This document shows positions 22,778 through 35,954 of a stretch of 64,000 bases of DNA, piece by piece (position 1 is the first letter of the stretch; every line of letters starts with the position of its first letter). The notes beneath the pieces were generated by a model. That model saw nothing but the letters and a program-made list of their open reading frames with translations, did not search any database and had not been told where the DNA came from. Source of the stretch: Euonymus europaeus (Eukaryota > Streptophyta > Magnoliopsida > Celastrales > Celastraceae); NCBI GenBank assembly GCA_963580455.1, contig OY756969.1, forward strand, positions 21,424,760 to 21,488,759, in the 5' to 3' direction. The position numbers were made by a program, and so were the translations under genes.

Positions 22778-25532
22778 ACCAACAATTGAGCCCCACCAAA
22801 AAAGATTACGATGAGCTCTATTTGCACTCTAATATTTTCTAATTAAATCTAAATATATCTATATCCCATAATTTTGTTTTTAAAAAAAATCTAACAACCT
22901 AAGTAATAAAAAAAATTCACACGTTCATAGAATATGCCCCAAAAAATAGAGTGAAGACAACTACCATATATATGTACACTTGGATCACTCCGATTTGTAA
23001 ACACCAAGATGCATTTAGCATATGATGATATGAAGATAGTTAATAAAAGGGTAGGTCATTAAGTATTTAACATGTATAAACATACGAATTCAAACATGTA
23101 TACACATAGAAAGAGGCGATAAATGTGTAGTTTTATTGCTCGTATTATTGTGTGAGTGAGAATGAAAGAGGTGGGTGTTTGGACTGCAATTATAAAATAG
23201 TGGGATGAAAATAAAGTTAGCCTATAAAGTGACAGTAGTGATAAATGACCTATAATTTGGAGGGAAAAAATGGAGGGATTAGATTGGAGAGAGAATGTGA
23301 AAGAAATAAATAGGAAAAAATTATTATTTTAATTATTGTTTTATAGATAAGAACTCTTATAGATATCAAAATTTGGGCTACATATCATTTTTCATAGAGT
23401 GGGCACAACCGCATAACTACTCGAATAAATAAAGAGTTACGGGCTCAGGTGTTGAATTGACTGAGACCCCAATAGCTTCCACGATGGGCCGAATAGAAAG
23501 TCTGTTTGTGGGCTTGCAAATGAAGGCCCAATATTTGAATCCGAAACTCCAAGGGGGTTTTTTTTTTTTTATATATATATAGTCATTAGCTGTAAGCCAA
23601 TCCTTAATTTGACACCTAACAGTCCTTAAAAAAGGGAGTCAAAAGTATTGTTGTACAAGACCAGTCTGACCAATTCTTGAGTCATATAAAGTTGTGAACA
23701 TAGTCGTTTTGTAAAATCAATTGACCAGTCCATTTATTTGATCATTCAAACACAACTTATAATAATTATCATAATTTTCTGCTTGCATACTTAATACTTG
23801 TTAGTGTATGCATTACATTCATTTGATAAACACCACCCTTGACTCGAGCATGTTTGAGTTTTGCATGCGGTTGAATTGTAAGAATTAGCCTAGAATATTA
23901 TTCGATGACCCTGATACACCATGTCATATGCTGATGTGATATATTAGAACTAATAGGATATTGACGCATGCATGAAATCTCACATCGAATTGTGAAGAGT
24001 TCAATGTCTAGTTTATAAATACGGACAAACCTAACATTAGTTAGTCGATTTTTTAGTGGCTAGTTAGCCTTAATCTTATGGTTGGGCTCGGAGTGTGCCC
24101 CCACAAACCATGTGGGTCTGTGTGTTCTATTAGTGGCGCACTTACCCTTCCTTGGGGCATGTGCGAGCTTTGCTTCATTAGAAGTTAATTCATGAGTGGT
24201 TTATAATGATTCATGGGTAATTTAGAACGGAGTTAAGTAGTAGTTTGTAAATTCACTAGCCGTTCATGACAACATTTATAGCCGTCAAGGACACCGTCTC
24301 ATTGCTTCTTATGTAGCACATCGATATATGACAATGACCATGATTCAAGAAATGTTAATTTACTAAACCCCTATCTGGTTTACAACATATGACAATGACC
24401 ATGATTCAAGAAATGTTAATTTACTAAACCCCTATCTGGTTTACAATGACCATGAAAAAGTCCAATATTCAAGTTCAATATATATATATATAATCGTGAT
24501 CTTTTACTAGGGAGAGAGACCTGGATGTAGACTCTTATTATGTGGCATGCAAAAGTTTTACTATTCTTTGTTGAACAAGACACAAAAGAATATGTTTGTA
24601 CGTTGTTCGTTTTTGTCCCGAAGGACCACACATTAATTTAGTGGAAATTTTGTCCTTATCCACAATCGGATAGTGCATACAGTGATATGTGTGTACATAA
24701 AGGTTTCCAACTGTCAAAAACATTGGGTCATTTGGGAGTGACATGTATTGTGATTCAATCTGATGAGATGAGATATAAAATTGTGATGGGATGAGGTGAA
24801 TTGAATTGACAAAACTTGTTTGACGTGTTAAAAAAGTGAAAAAATAAAATTTACTTGAAAAATTACAAAAATAGCACAGAATATTTCACAACTTACAAAA
24901 TAAACCACAAAATCCTTATTTTTGTACTCATACCCTTACTCCCAACTCCCATACCCACGTCCACCACCCTAGCGAGCTATCAAATTGAAACTCTTGACTT
25001 CTACAAGTCATTTTCGACTATCATTAATTGCCATCAAAACCCGCTCGTTTTGCTGAAATCACTCCTCAAATTAGTGAGATAGTACTCTTAAGAAAAGAGG
25101 TCTGATCCGGCAGCCAAAGGCAATCACACTGTCTTCCGCAACAGAGAAAACATTCCCGGACCGAGAACTACCTATTTTGCTCCTTCACCGACTAAAAGAA
25201 CTATCGGAAGCCAGAGTTCGTTGGGAAGGATTAAAATGTGAAAGTCTCACATCGAAAGATGTGTGACATTTCAGGCACTTAATAAGTGCTAACCCACCTC
25301 TCACTAATAACAAGACATTTTTTCTTATGTAGTGAGTTGCGCCTAGCCCACTTGCTACACTTGAGGAGTAACAAAGTCATGCGGGGCCGTTGTATTCATG
25401 TGAACTGGAAAACTCATATATGGGCCGGATAACCTAAAGCTGACAATATTGTTGACGTATGAGGTGTGAAATTTATAACAATGAAAAAATCTCATCGCCA
25501 ACCGTACTCCAACAGCCTGAGAAGCAATTATT
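22778..25532. other. AT-rich intergenic spacer with minor repeats
   Basis: No gene is recognised. It includes a 61-bp perfect-looking tandem duplication (24326-24386 and 24387-24445) and, near 25215-25450, a tctcacatcg...gggccggataacctaaagctgacaatattg stretch resembling decayed LTR sequence common in plant genomes. Confidence 0.4.
24326..24445. repeat. 61-bp tandem duplication
   Basis: The unit atatgacaatgaccatgatt...cctatctggtttaca is present twice in a row with no difference seen over about 59 bp, so it is a recent duplication. A third partial start (aatgaccatgaa) follows. Confidence 0.85.
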
Positions 25533-26007
25533 GAGCATCTCCAATAGGAGAAAATTTTATAGGCACTGAAAAATTTTATAGGCACTGAAAAATTTGGAGT
25601 GTGTAGAGAGAGTGATAAGAAAAAATTGTATTAAAAGATGTGTAGAATGATATAAAAAAATGAAAAATGATAGAAAAGTATGAGAGAGATGATGTTGATG
25701 CTTGATATTTAGAGTATGTAGAGAGAGTGATAAGAAAATTGTATTGAAAGATATTTAGAATAATAGAAAAAAGTAAAAAATTATATAAAAGTATGAGAGA
25801 TATGATGTTGATGCTTTATATTTAAAGTGTGTAGAGAGTGATAAGAAAAAAATTATATTGCAAAATGTGTTTTGTTGATATGACTATATTGTGGAAAACG
25901 TGTTTTACTAATGTGAATAAGTAAGTGAGACCCAATTGTTTATGATATAGGTGGGATCCAATCAAAACATATCAAGTGCTATAAAATTGGCTTCCATTGG
26001 AGATGCT
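25533..26007. mobile_element. MITE copy B
   Basis: Ends gagcatctccaatagg and ccattggagatgct form a terminal inverted repeat. The interior shares blocks with copy A (tttggagtgt, agagagagtgataag, tgttttgttgata, aagtgagacccaatt) and has an internal tandem repeat of about 100 bp (gagagatgatgttgatgctt...). No target duplication is clear. Confidence 0.65.
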
Positions 26008-27299
26008 TACAAACGATATTTGATTATATAAAATACTTTAGGGTTTGAATTTTGAGTATCAAATTTTGAGTATTTATTTATTTATTTATGTATATATTTT
26101 ATGTATATTTTTTATGGGAGCAGTCACTCAAAGTAATGTTGATCATTTCTCATTAATGAAAGTTAAAATTAAAGCTTATTTTTTTGGTCCCAAACAAATT
26201 ATCGATATAGGAAAATATTATTGGTCAAACTAGAAAAAAAGAACTAATTGTTGGGCAAAGTTTTCACTATATTAGGTTTCTTATGGGTTCTCCTATCAAA
26301 AGACAGATGTATCTGTTGGTATCAATCTAGTCTCATTGAGGGTGTCAAAAATATATTGGTTATTTAACTATATGGAAGATCAACGTACCACGTCTTGTTC
26401 CTTAGGATAGAAGTGATGGTTGTAATGAGAATACAAAATTATTAACTTGGGGTTTGGCTTCTTGAAAATGACTTTAATATTTCTATCGCGTCACAACAAG
26501 CAATAACATAAATCAAACACCAGAATGATAGAAATTCTATTGAAATGATTGAAAAATAATATATCTTAGAATGTACTAAAATTTCATTAAGGATATACCG
26601 AAGTGTATGAAAAAGTGTGATTTAAAAGTTAAAAAATTAGAATAAGTTAAAAAAAAATAATTAGAATAGTCGTGGGTCTACAACCCGGAGGTTTGAGTAA
26701 AAAACTATGCTAATGATAGTTGACCGAAATCATACTAAAAAATGATAAAGTTTTGAGATGCGGAGTCTGTTTCAAACAGAATGATTGTTACTTCTATGTC
26801 TTCTTCTCTTATAGGTCTTTGAATGTCTTGGTGAGTTGAGTTCTTTTGGATTAATGGCATGATCATTTTATTATAGACAGTGGTGGACCTTGTGCTTCTG
26901 TATGTTTGTATGTTAGCTTGATTCTTAATTTACTCAATACACTCTTCCCTGAAAACAAAGATCTTGTGTGTTGGTGGATCACTTGTAGCTTATTCAGGTC
27001 GTGGACCTTGTTCTCTGAAATTTTTGAGTCCTAACATGCATGAACTTCATCCCACTCTCCTAGAAAGCACGATTCTTACACATTGTTGATATTCAAGGCA
27101 ATAGATGATGATCGCCTTTTGATTGTGCAAAAAGGAAGATCGCAGCTTTTGGCTCGAACTTTATGGATGATAATTGTGGAGAAAATGTTTGGCTATTGAG
27201 GTGAAAAAGTTCCTCGAGTTAGCTCTCTAGTTGCGCATAAAAATTGAAAATATATTTGAGAAAAACTAGGAAAATGGATGCATTTATATATGTGATCTC
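26008..27299. other. intergenic spacer, nothing recognised
   Basis: AT-rich sequence without coding signal, motifs or repeats that I can assign. Confidence 0.4.
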
Positions 27300-27302
27300 T
27301 TA

Positions 27303-27625
27303 GGGTTTGCTTGGATTGAGGGTTTCGAGAGTTAAGTAGGGAGGGTTAAATGGAGTAGTAATTATGTACTTTACTTGGATTTAGATGAGGAGGATAGAGT
27401 AGGGGATCATAAGTCATTTTAGATTTTTTAATTCTTTAATTTACCTTACTCTATCTTGTTCTACCTCCTATCCAAGCAAAATTAATAATTTATACTTTAA
27501 TTAACTCTTAGTCTATCTAATCAAGGTAGAGTTCCATTTTATTACTCTACTATACTTTATCGTACTTAATTTTCCCTTACATTACTCTACTTAATCCTCC
27601 CTTTTTTTATTATCCAAGCAAGCCC
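27303..27625. mobile_element. Tourist-like (PIF/Harbinger) MITE
   Basis: The ends gggtttgcttggat and atccaagcaagccc are inverted copies with one mismatch. They are flanked by TTA on both sides (27300-27302 and 27626-27628), the target duplication of PIF/Harbinger elements. The 323-bp body is rich in taactctac/gtagagtta-like inverted motifs and has no coding capacity. Confidence 0.8.
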
Positions 27626-27911
27626 TTAGGATTTCATGATCTTATTTGACTAGAATCTTGTCCTTTTTGTTAACAAAATGTTCCAAAGTAGGAGGACGAG
27701 TTTCAAAATTTAACCCTATGAATGTAGCCTTTTTGGATGGGGCATCTTCAAACACTCCTAAATTCCACCATCATATATCTGAATTTCAGGTAAAATCAAA
27801 GCATTATACCTGTAGAATAGACCAATAGTTAGAGAAAACTCTAATTTGCTTAATACATAGCAGTCGTTGATTCATTGTAAAAATCCACCGATGAGTCTCA
27901 TGTTTCCATAT

Positions 27912-28369
27912 TGTTGATCAAAGAAGAATCTGTCCTGGGCGGGTTACTGTAGCGCACGGGACAGATTGTGATGCTGGTATTTTTGGTTGATCTGTGACAA
28001 ATCTGTCCTGGGCGGGTTACTGTAGCGCCCGAGACAGATTGTATTTTGAGAGTGTTTTTTGAGCGTTAGCGCCTAGGCGAGTTACTGTAGCGCCTAGGCG
28101 CCCACGCGTTTTCTGGGTTAAAAACAGAACCCAGTGTTTGGTTTTATAAGTGTGTAAACGTGAGTTTTGTATTCTCTCAACCAAAATAAGAAAAATCGAT
28201 CATCCTTCTCCCCGTGGACGTAGGCTAACGCCGAACCACGTAATTCTTGTGTTCTTCTCTTAATCTCTACTTGATTCTACACAATCCATTAGTTTTGTTC
28301 TTGATTTCCAAAACAAGGATTTCGGCGATTTGTTCAATCCGCTGCGTATTTGAGGTTGAAATCGTAACA
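27912..28369 (+). repeat. 5' LTR of Copia element (458 bp)
   Basis: Starts TG and ends CA. It holds three copies of the motif gttactgtagcgc within cctgggcggg/cctaggcg blocks, followed by a likely transcribed region (tggttttataagtg is a TATA-like signal near 28139). Confidence 0.9.
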
Positions 28370-28371
28370 AT

Positions 28372-28383
28372 TGGTATCAGAGC
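28372..28383 (+). promoter_or_regulatory. primer binding site (initiator Met-tRNA)
   Basis: tggtatcagagc, two bases after the 5' LTR, is complementary to the 3' end of plant initiator methionine tRNA, the standard Copia primer. Confidence 0.9.
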
Positions 28384-28597
28384 TTAAGGTTAGTGATTCC
28401 TTGGGTTCCTTTGTTGATTCCAAATAGATTTTTGCTTGGGTGGAGGATTTGAGAGGTTAGTGCCCACAAGGTGTTTGATGAAATTCCTGTGAGAATTTTG
28501 TGTTGTTTTTGGGTTGCTATTGCCTTGATTTTCTGCTGAGATTGTCATCTATTTGGGATTATTGCTTTGTTTGTGTTGAAATCAAGTTGTTTAGAAA

Positions 28598-31500
28598 ATG
28601 TCTAGTGAAGAGGATGTTCCGGTTGTAACTACCAAAGGCAAAGGTGTTGCGAGTGCTTCAGGTAGTGGAAAGGTTCCGGGTAGACATTCTAGGGTTGTGT
28701 CGAAGGAGTCATTGGATGTAGAAAAATTTGATGGGACAAATAATTTTGGACTATGGCGTGTCGAAGTGATGAATGATTTAGCGCATCAATATCTTGATGA
28801 AGTGTTGGAAGACAAGCCGGATGACATTGATGATAAAGAGTGGGCACATATGAACAAACGTGCATGTGGTACTATCCGAAAATGCTTAGCGAGGGATTTG
28901 AAGTACTTGGTACTTGATGTGAGTTCTGCTAAGGAGATGTGGCAGATTTTAGAGGATAAGTACATGAAGAAAAGCATTGAGAATCGTCTCCATTTGTTGA
29001 GGAAGCTTTATCGCTTCACTATGAGGAGGGGTGCATCTATGAGTGAGCACTTGAATGAGTTCACTAAATTGCTTGCTGACTTGGCGAATTTAGAAGAAAT
29101 TGTCAAGGATGAGGTGAAAGCCTTATTGTTGTTGAATTCACTTCCCGAGGAGTTTGAGAATTTTGTAAACACTTTGATCCATGGGAAGACGGAATTGAAC
29201 TACAATGAAGTGTCTACTGCATTGTTGAATTTTGAGTTTAGAAAGAAGGATAAAGAGGCATCACGTGATTCACAATCAGAGGCATTGTTGGCAAGAGATG
29301 GGAGGTCGAGAGATAGAAAGAAATCTGGTGGTGGTTCCTCGCGGGGTCGTCCCAAATCAAGAGAAGGACGACAGCTCGCTAAGGATGAGTGTGCTTTTTG
29401 CCATGAGAAAGGGCATTGGAAGAAAGATTGTCCAAAGGCGGCAAAGAAGAAGAATAACTCCACTTCTTCGTCGGTTAATATTGCTCAAAAGAAGAGTGAA
29501 GATGAGGACTCGGACTACTCAATGGTCATTTCATCGGTTGTATGTTCCGCAAGTACTAGCGAGTGGATCTTGGATACTGGCGCTACATTCCATGTGTGTC
29601 CCAACAGGGATTGGTTCTCTAGCATTGAGAAGTTAGAGAATGGTGTTGTTCTGATGGGGAATTCTCAACCTTGTCGGATTATGGGGATTGGTAGCATCCA
29701 GTTAAAGTTGCATGATGAAGTGGTCAGAGAGTTGAAAGATGTTAGGTTTGTTCCAGGGCTGACAAAGAACCTCATCTCCATTGGTCAGTTGGAAAGCGGA
29801 GGTTATCGGATTGTTATTCAAGATGGCACTTTGAAGGTAATTTCTGGAGCAATGGTTTTGATGAAAGGCACTCGTGAGAGTAACTTGTATTACTTGAAGG
29901 GAAATACAGTTACAAGCTTAGCAGCAGCTACTAGTGAGGCTACAGATTCTGCAGCCAAGTTGACTACCAGATTATGGCATATGCGATTGGCGCATACAGG
30001 TGAAATTTTTTTGCATAAACTTGTTCAACAAGGATTATTGAAAGGTGCCGTTGCCTGCAAGTTAGATTTCTATGAGCATTGTGTTCTGGGCAAGCAGAAA
30101 AGAGCTACATTTGGGACAGCTATCCACAATACTAGTGGGATACTGGATTATGTGCACATAGATGTTTGGGTCCTTCCAAGAATGCATCACTTGGAGGTAA
30201 ACATTATTTTGTGACTTTTGTTGATGACTACTCTAGGCGATTATGGGTGTACACCATGAGGCGTAAAGATGAAGTCCTAGAGACGTTTGTGAGGTGGAAG
30301 AAAGTCATGGAGAATCAGACTGGCAGAAAAATCAAGGTGCTCCGTTCAGATAATGGTGGGGAGTACACTTCTGATCCGTTCTTGCAGTTGTGCCAGAATG
30401 AAGGTATCCAAAGACACTTCATAGTTAGAGGAACACCGCAACAGAATGGGGTGGCAGAACGCATGAACCGTACTTTGCTGGAGAGGATACGGTGTATGTT
30501 GTCTAATGCTTGATTGGGCAAGGCGTTTTGGGCTGAGGCAGTGACTTATGCCTGTCATCTCATAAATCGGTTGCCTTCGGCTGCGTTACAAGGTAAAACT
30601 CCTATGGAGGTATGGTTTGGTAAGCCTGCTCAGGATTATGATTCCCTTCATATCTTTGGGTGTCCTGCTTATTATCATGTCACAGATGGTAAGTTGGAAC
30701 CACGTGCTAGAAAAGCTGTATTTCTGGGTGTCAAAAAGGGAGTTAAAGGCTATAAGCTATGGGATCCAGAATACAAGAAGATTGTGTTGAGCAGAGATGT
30801 GACTTTTGATGAGGTTTCCATGATGAAACCAGAAGTCTCCAAGCAGGTGAAGAATTTAACCAATTCCATGAAGGTTTCGCAGCAGGTGGAGATAAATGCA
30901 GCTTCATTTTCGGATAATATTCCAGTTCGTACTGTATTAGAGAATGCTACTGAGGTAGATGATGGTTATGAGGGTCAGCCTCCTATGGATGTAAACACAG
31001 ATGCAACCCAGGTTGATGGAGGTGATGATCCAAATACAGTTGATGATGTTTCAGCTTTTGAGGCTCCTATTCCTGTTGTACAGGAGCCTATTGCAACAAC
31101 TAAAGGTGTCCGTGAGATAAAGGCACCTAGTTGGCTCACGAAGGATATGATTGTGGCCTATGCATTTTCGGCTATTGATGATGATATTCCAACTACTTAT
31201 CGGCAGGCTATTCAGAGTGTTGAGGCTGATAAGTGGCAATTGGCTATGGAGGAAGAGATGCAGTCTCTCCTCAAAAAACAAACATGGGAGCTCTGTGAGT
31301 TACCTAAGGGTAGAAGAGCTATTGGGTGCAAATGGGTCTACAACAAGAAGAAAGGATCTCCTGAAGGTACTATTCGCTACAAAGCTAGGTTGGCAGCTAA
31401 AGGCTACGCTCAACGGGAAGGTATTGATTATAATGAGGTGTTTTGTCCAGTGGTGAGACATACTTCCATTCGTATTTTGTTGGCTTTGGTAGCACAATTT

Positions 31501-32759
31501 GATTTAGAGTTAGCTCAGTTGGATGTGAAAACTGCGTTTTTGCATGGTGATTTAGAAGAGGAGATTTATATGACTCAGCCATGTGGGTTTAAAGCTGAAG
31601 ATGAGAATTTGGTGTGTAAATTGACTAGATCGCTTTATGGGTTGAAACAGTCTTCTAGACAGTGGAACAAGCGGTTTGATCGGTTTATGATTGGGTTAAA
31701 GTACACCAAGAGTGAGCAAGATCCTTGTGTTTACTACAACAAGCTACCGGATGGTAATTTCATTTATTTGCTCTTATATGTTGATGATATGCTTATAGCT
31801 TGCAGGAGCAATGATGAGATTGAGAAGTTAAAGAGACAGTTAGCTTCTGAGTTTGAAATTAAAGATCTTGGTGAAGCCAAGAAAATTCTGGGTATGGAGA
31901 TTCATAGAGATCGAAAGAGGAGCAGAGTTTATCTATCCCAAAAGGGATATTTGCAAAAGGTACTACGATGTTTTGGAATGAAAGAGAACACAAAGTCTGT
32001 AAGTACACCTCTTGCTTCTCATTTTAAAATGTGTGCTTCTATGTCTCCAAAGACCGATGAGGAACGTGATTACATGGATCGTGTCCATATGCTAATGCGG
32101 TAGGTAGCTTGATGTATACTATGGTGTGTACTAGACCTGATATTTCACATGCTGTTAGTTTGGTGAGAAGATATATGCATAACCCTGGCAAGGGTCATTG
32201 GCAAGCTGTGAAATGGATTCTATGGTATTTGCATGGTACTGTGAATGTTGGTTTAATGTTTGAGAAAATTATGTATGAGAATGTGTTGAGTGTTGGATAT
32301 TTTGATTCTGATTTTGCTGGTGATTTGGACAATAGTCGGTCTACTACTGGATTGGTTTTTACTTTGGCAGGAGGACCGATTAGTTGGAGGTCTACTTTGC
32401 AGTCTATTATGGCTTTGTCGTCTACGGAGGCAGAGTATATGGCTCTTAATGAGGCTGTGAAGGAAGTTGAATGGTTGCTTGGTATGTATGGTGAGTTGGG
32501 TTTGTTGCAAAGCAAGCTCAATGTGTATTGTGATAACATGGAGGCCATTCATTTGGCGAAGAATCAGGCTTACCATCCGAAGACCAAGCACATTAAGATT
32601 AGGTATCATTTCATCCGCAAGATCCTAGAGGAAGGTGCCATATTTGTGAAGAAGGTTGATACAAAGGAGAATCCAGCTGATATGTTAACCAAGGTGGTTC
32701 CGGTGAGCAAGTTCAGTCTCTGTCTCGACTTGCTCCATATTCTCTTTGTTGATGGTTAG
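28598..32759 (+). pseudogene. Copia gag-pol polyprotein, broken
   Basis: The frame starts at ATG 28598. Domains in order: UBN2-type gag (VEKFDGTNNFGLWR... onward), CCHC zinc knuckle (CAFCHEKGHWKKDC), aspartic protease (WILDTGATFHVC), GAG-pre-integrase and HHCC finger (LWHMRLAH), integrase core (VLRSDNGGEY, PQQNGVAERMNRT), reverse transcriptase (AQLDVKTAFLHGDL, YVDDM) and RNase H (SSTEAEYMAL, DNMEAIHLAKN). Three lesions are visible: a one-base loss near 30161-30170 in the integrase start, a TGA stop at 30511-30513, and a one-base loss near 32081-32090 before RNase H, with a stop at 32101. Otherwise the three pieces keep all key motifs. Confidence 0.95.
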
Positions 32760-32984
32760 CCTCGGTGGAGGCATTTGATAGAACTACGATGGGCTTGATC
32801 CTTGAGGGGTACGTAGGCAGCCATTGCGATGGTGCAGCCGTTGTTTAGGAGATTGGGTGTTATTTGATACAGTTGTACAGTTGCTTGTTTTGTGGTGCAA
32901 CTAGTTTTGGTATATGTTGCTGCATGGAGTATGTTTTGCATTTGTTGTCTATGCAGGCGTGGTCGTCACAGATTTGAAAATCAG

Positions 32985-33000
32985 TGCCGAGGTGGAGATT
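32985..33000 (+). promoter_or_regulatory. polypurine tract of Copia element
   Basis: gccgaggtggagatt lies directly before the 3' LTR and matches the purine-rich plus-strand primer of TNT1-like elements. Confidence 0.75.
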
Positions 33001-33501
33001 TGTTGATCAAAGAAGAATCTGTCTTGGGCGGGTTACTGTAGCGCCTAGGCGTGGTTACTGTAGCGCACGGGACAGATTGTGATGCTGGTGTTTTTGGTTG
33101 ATCTGTGACAAATTTGTCCTGGGCGGGTTACTGTAGCGCCTAGACGAGTTACTGTAGCGCCCGGGACAGATTGTATTTTGAGAGTGTTTTTTGAGCGTTA
33201 GCGCCTAGGCGAGTTACTGTAGCGCCTAGGCGCCCACGCGTTTTCTGGGTTAAAAACAGAACCCAGTGTTTGGTTTTATAAGTGTGTAAACGTGAGTTTT
33301 GTATTCTCTCAACCAAAATAAGAAAAATCGATCACCTTTCTCCCCGTGGACGTAGGCTAACGCCGAACCACGTAATTCTTGTGTTCTTCTCTTTATCTCT
33401 ACTTGATTCTACACAATCCATTAGTTTTGTTCTTGATTTTCAAAATAAGGGTTTCGGCGATTTGTTCAATCCGCTGCGTATTTGAGGTTCAAATCGTAAC
33501 A
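33001..33501 (+). repeat. 3' LTR of Copia element (501 bp)
   Basis: Same ends as the 5' LTR but 43 bp longer, because it has five rather than three gttactgtagcgc units. Confidence 0.9.
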
Positions 33502-33506
33502 CATAT

Positions 33507-35827
33507 GTCACAAGATGACAAGGGATCATTTTTTGTATAAACAACATCACAACAATAATCCGAACTCCACGGTTGAACGAAAGAAAAGATTATGAGATAG
33601 CGGACTGGATCGGTAAGTACAAGCAGCCTTTTGAGGTTAAACTTCAAATCCCTATACCATCCTTCGTCAAGGATGCGCTTTTTTTTATATTTCAAGATCG
33701 TGCCTAGGCAACTTATGCCGAATACTTAGAGGCTGCTCCTATCCTTCCAAAGTAGTAGTGAGAGGTTGGGTCGACCGTTCGGTCTATGAGAGCTTCTACA
33801 TAGCTATTTTTTCAGGTCACACTCTTCAGAAGAATGTTGATATATCATATACCTCCAACCGTTGGCCAAGGATCACACAATATTGAACTTGACTACGAAC
33901 GATTAAAAGTGGAAGCTGAGATACTTTTGGATCTATGAGGAAATGGTTTTTGGTGTTGACGAGCCAAGCGACGTTCCAAGTTATTGGCGAGTAAGTAGTG
34001 AGTGTTTTTTTTTTTTTTTATCTTATCTTTCCTTGTTCTCGTTTGACTGAGACTTATTGTTTCTTTTTTGCAAGTTGCTTGCATGTTGATCCCCTGGTTT
34101 GTGCTAATTTTGACAGAACCTTTTCAAAATTCATCTAAAGGACGGACCTAGAAAGGACTTAGAAACATATCTAAGAGAAGTGAATCTTTGTCGGAGTACA
34201 TTATGGTCACACATACTTGAGCTTACTGAAGGTATACCTATACCTGTTTTGAAAGATCTTTCAACTGTATTGCGTTCTATTAGATTGTTCGAACTGGTAA
34301 GGAACAACCTTCATTTTATGAAATCTTTTACAATAGAGGAAAATGGATTAGCGGACGATACAATGGTTGCTTAGGAGGCTTGCAATGATTCTAGAAAGGC
34401 CATCAAAAGAATAAGGAGCGCCTGTCCGACAAAGAATGGAGGTAAGACAAAGATCGTCGAAGGGGCGTCATCTTTGGCATTCTCAACGCTTGAAAATATT
34501 TTCATTAGCTAATATGGTTGATCGAACCACTTGCTCCTCCAACTATTCCTTCATTTGTTTCTTGAAAGTTATTATTTAGGCTGCGAGATCGCTCGAGTCA
34601 TTAGACATCATCGTAATGATGTGCGTAATATGCAACTTTGATGCGAAAGTTGATTGTCGAGCCCCATGGTGGGCGCCAACTTGTAAACCCAAAGATCTAC
34701 AATCAAATATTTCTCATACAAAGCCTTCAACAACCTGCAAAAGATCATACTAGTGGGTTTCAGAGCTCACACAGTGTGGTTCTGGTTAAGTCTTTTTTTT
34801 TATATAAAAGAGGACCACACCTCATAAGTTTATTAAACCTCTCAATTACGATGGAGGAATACCGTGGTTACAAGACCCAGACCAGGACAAAAGAAGAAGA
34901 AAAAACAACATAGACACAACCCTACACCGAAAAGACACAGATAAAGAAAACCAAGCTAAGCAAAAGACTCCAATGAGAAACGACCCACCAAAAAATGAAG
35001 ACAACACAATGAACAATGATGGCGTACGAATATGCAGTGAGAGAAGTGAGAGAAGTGAAAGACTTTTAGACAGGAGAGAATATCTAAATCTTATTGAGAT
35101 GTAGTTAAATGAATTGATGAGACTAGGAGCTCCCATATTTTTAGTAGTTTGATTCACGTGATTGGCACATGCTGGAAGCTGATAATTGCACTTTGGCCCC
35201 TGGGCATGTATGGATGGAGTCTTGGACCTTAGGAGAGTTGGGCCTGTTGGTCGAACGGCCTAACACATGTAAGTTAGAATGCCCATATTGACATATAATT
35301 GGATGAGCTGTAGGCATAGGCTTATGTAGCCTGTAGGCATAGTCTTATAAATTGCATAGGACGATTTTTAGCCCATACATTTAAGTGCTTAAAATAAATA
35401 AACTCCAACAAAAACATTTTTACGGAAAAAATAAAATAAAATAATATATACACCTGTATTGCAATAAAAATACCGTGACAAAAAACCAAGAACGTATTGT
35501 CCAATAGGACAGCATGAACCTTGGGTGTGTGTATAAATATTACAAAAGATTCATGTAGAGTGACCAATTCAAATGGGTCTCGTAAATTAGTACGACCATA
35601 AATAATAATAAAAAAATACTGGATAAATCCGTGTTTGAAGGTTCATGTAATGCCCGCACCCGAAGAGTCAAAAGTACATAGGGCTGTCTTGTTTAATTTT
35701 ACTCCCTTTAGTTTGTCCCCTTCAAAACAAATACCAGGTATTTTCTTCTAAAGTCCAAATTCAGACACTTTGAACAAAAACATATATTTCATCAAAATCT
35801 AACTCTTCCGTCATATCCCACTCACCA
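33507..35827. other. spacer with possible decayed Gypsy-type remnants
   Basis: Near 33620-33930 short out-of-frame pieces read like a plant retrotransposon gag-associated region (PFEVKLQIPIPSFVKD, TYAEYLEAAPILP), and gagccccatggtgggcgcc at 34659-34677 resembles an LTR-adjacent signal. No intact domain or LTR pair is seen. The remainder is AT-rich spacer. Confidence 0.25.
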
Positions 35828-35835
35828 TATAAATA
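35828..35835 (+). promoter_or_regulatory. TATA box of TIR gene
   Basis: tataaata followed by a CT-rich leader (ctctctccacctttctctctcg), about 120 bp before the start codon at 35955. Confidence 0.65.
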
Positions 35836-35954
35836 CCCCATCTCTCTCCACCTTTCTCTCTCGTACCCGACCACAATATCAACAAAGAAAATCAAGAACT
35901 ATTTATTCTAACATCTTTGGTTGTGTTTTTGCTTGTTAGCTTCTTCAGAGAGCC

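Larger units (their letters stand above)
27912..33501 (+). mobile_element. Copia retrotransposon, TNT1/Tork-like
   Basis: Two LTRs (27912-28369 and 33001-33501) begin tgttgatcaaag and end atcgtaaca, and the element is flanked by catat at 27907-27911 and 33502-33506, a perfect 5-bp target duplication. The primer site, gag-protease-integrase-RT-RNase H order and polypurine tract are all in place. The LTRs differ by about a dozen point changes (counted by eye) plus two extra minisatellite units in the 3' LTR. The polyprotein is broken in three places, so it cannot act alone. Confidence 0.95.

Noticed and set aside
25215..25450. tctcacatcg motif as a second snRNA promoter
   Set aside because: No snRNA sequence follows and the motif also occurs in plant LTR-like repeats.
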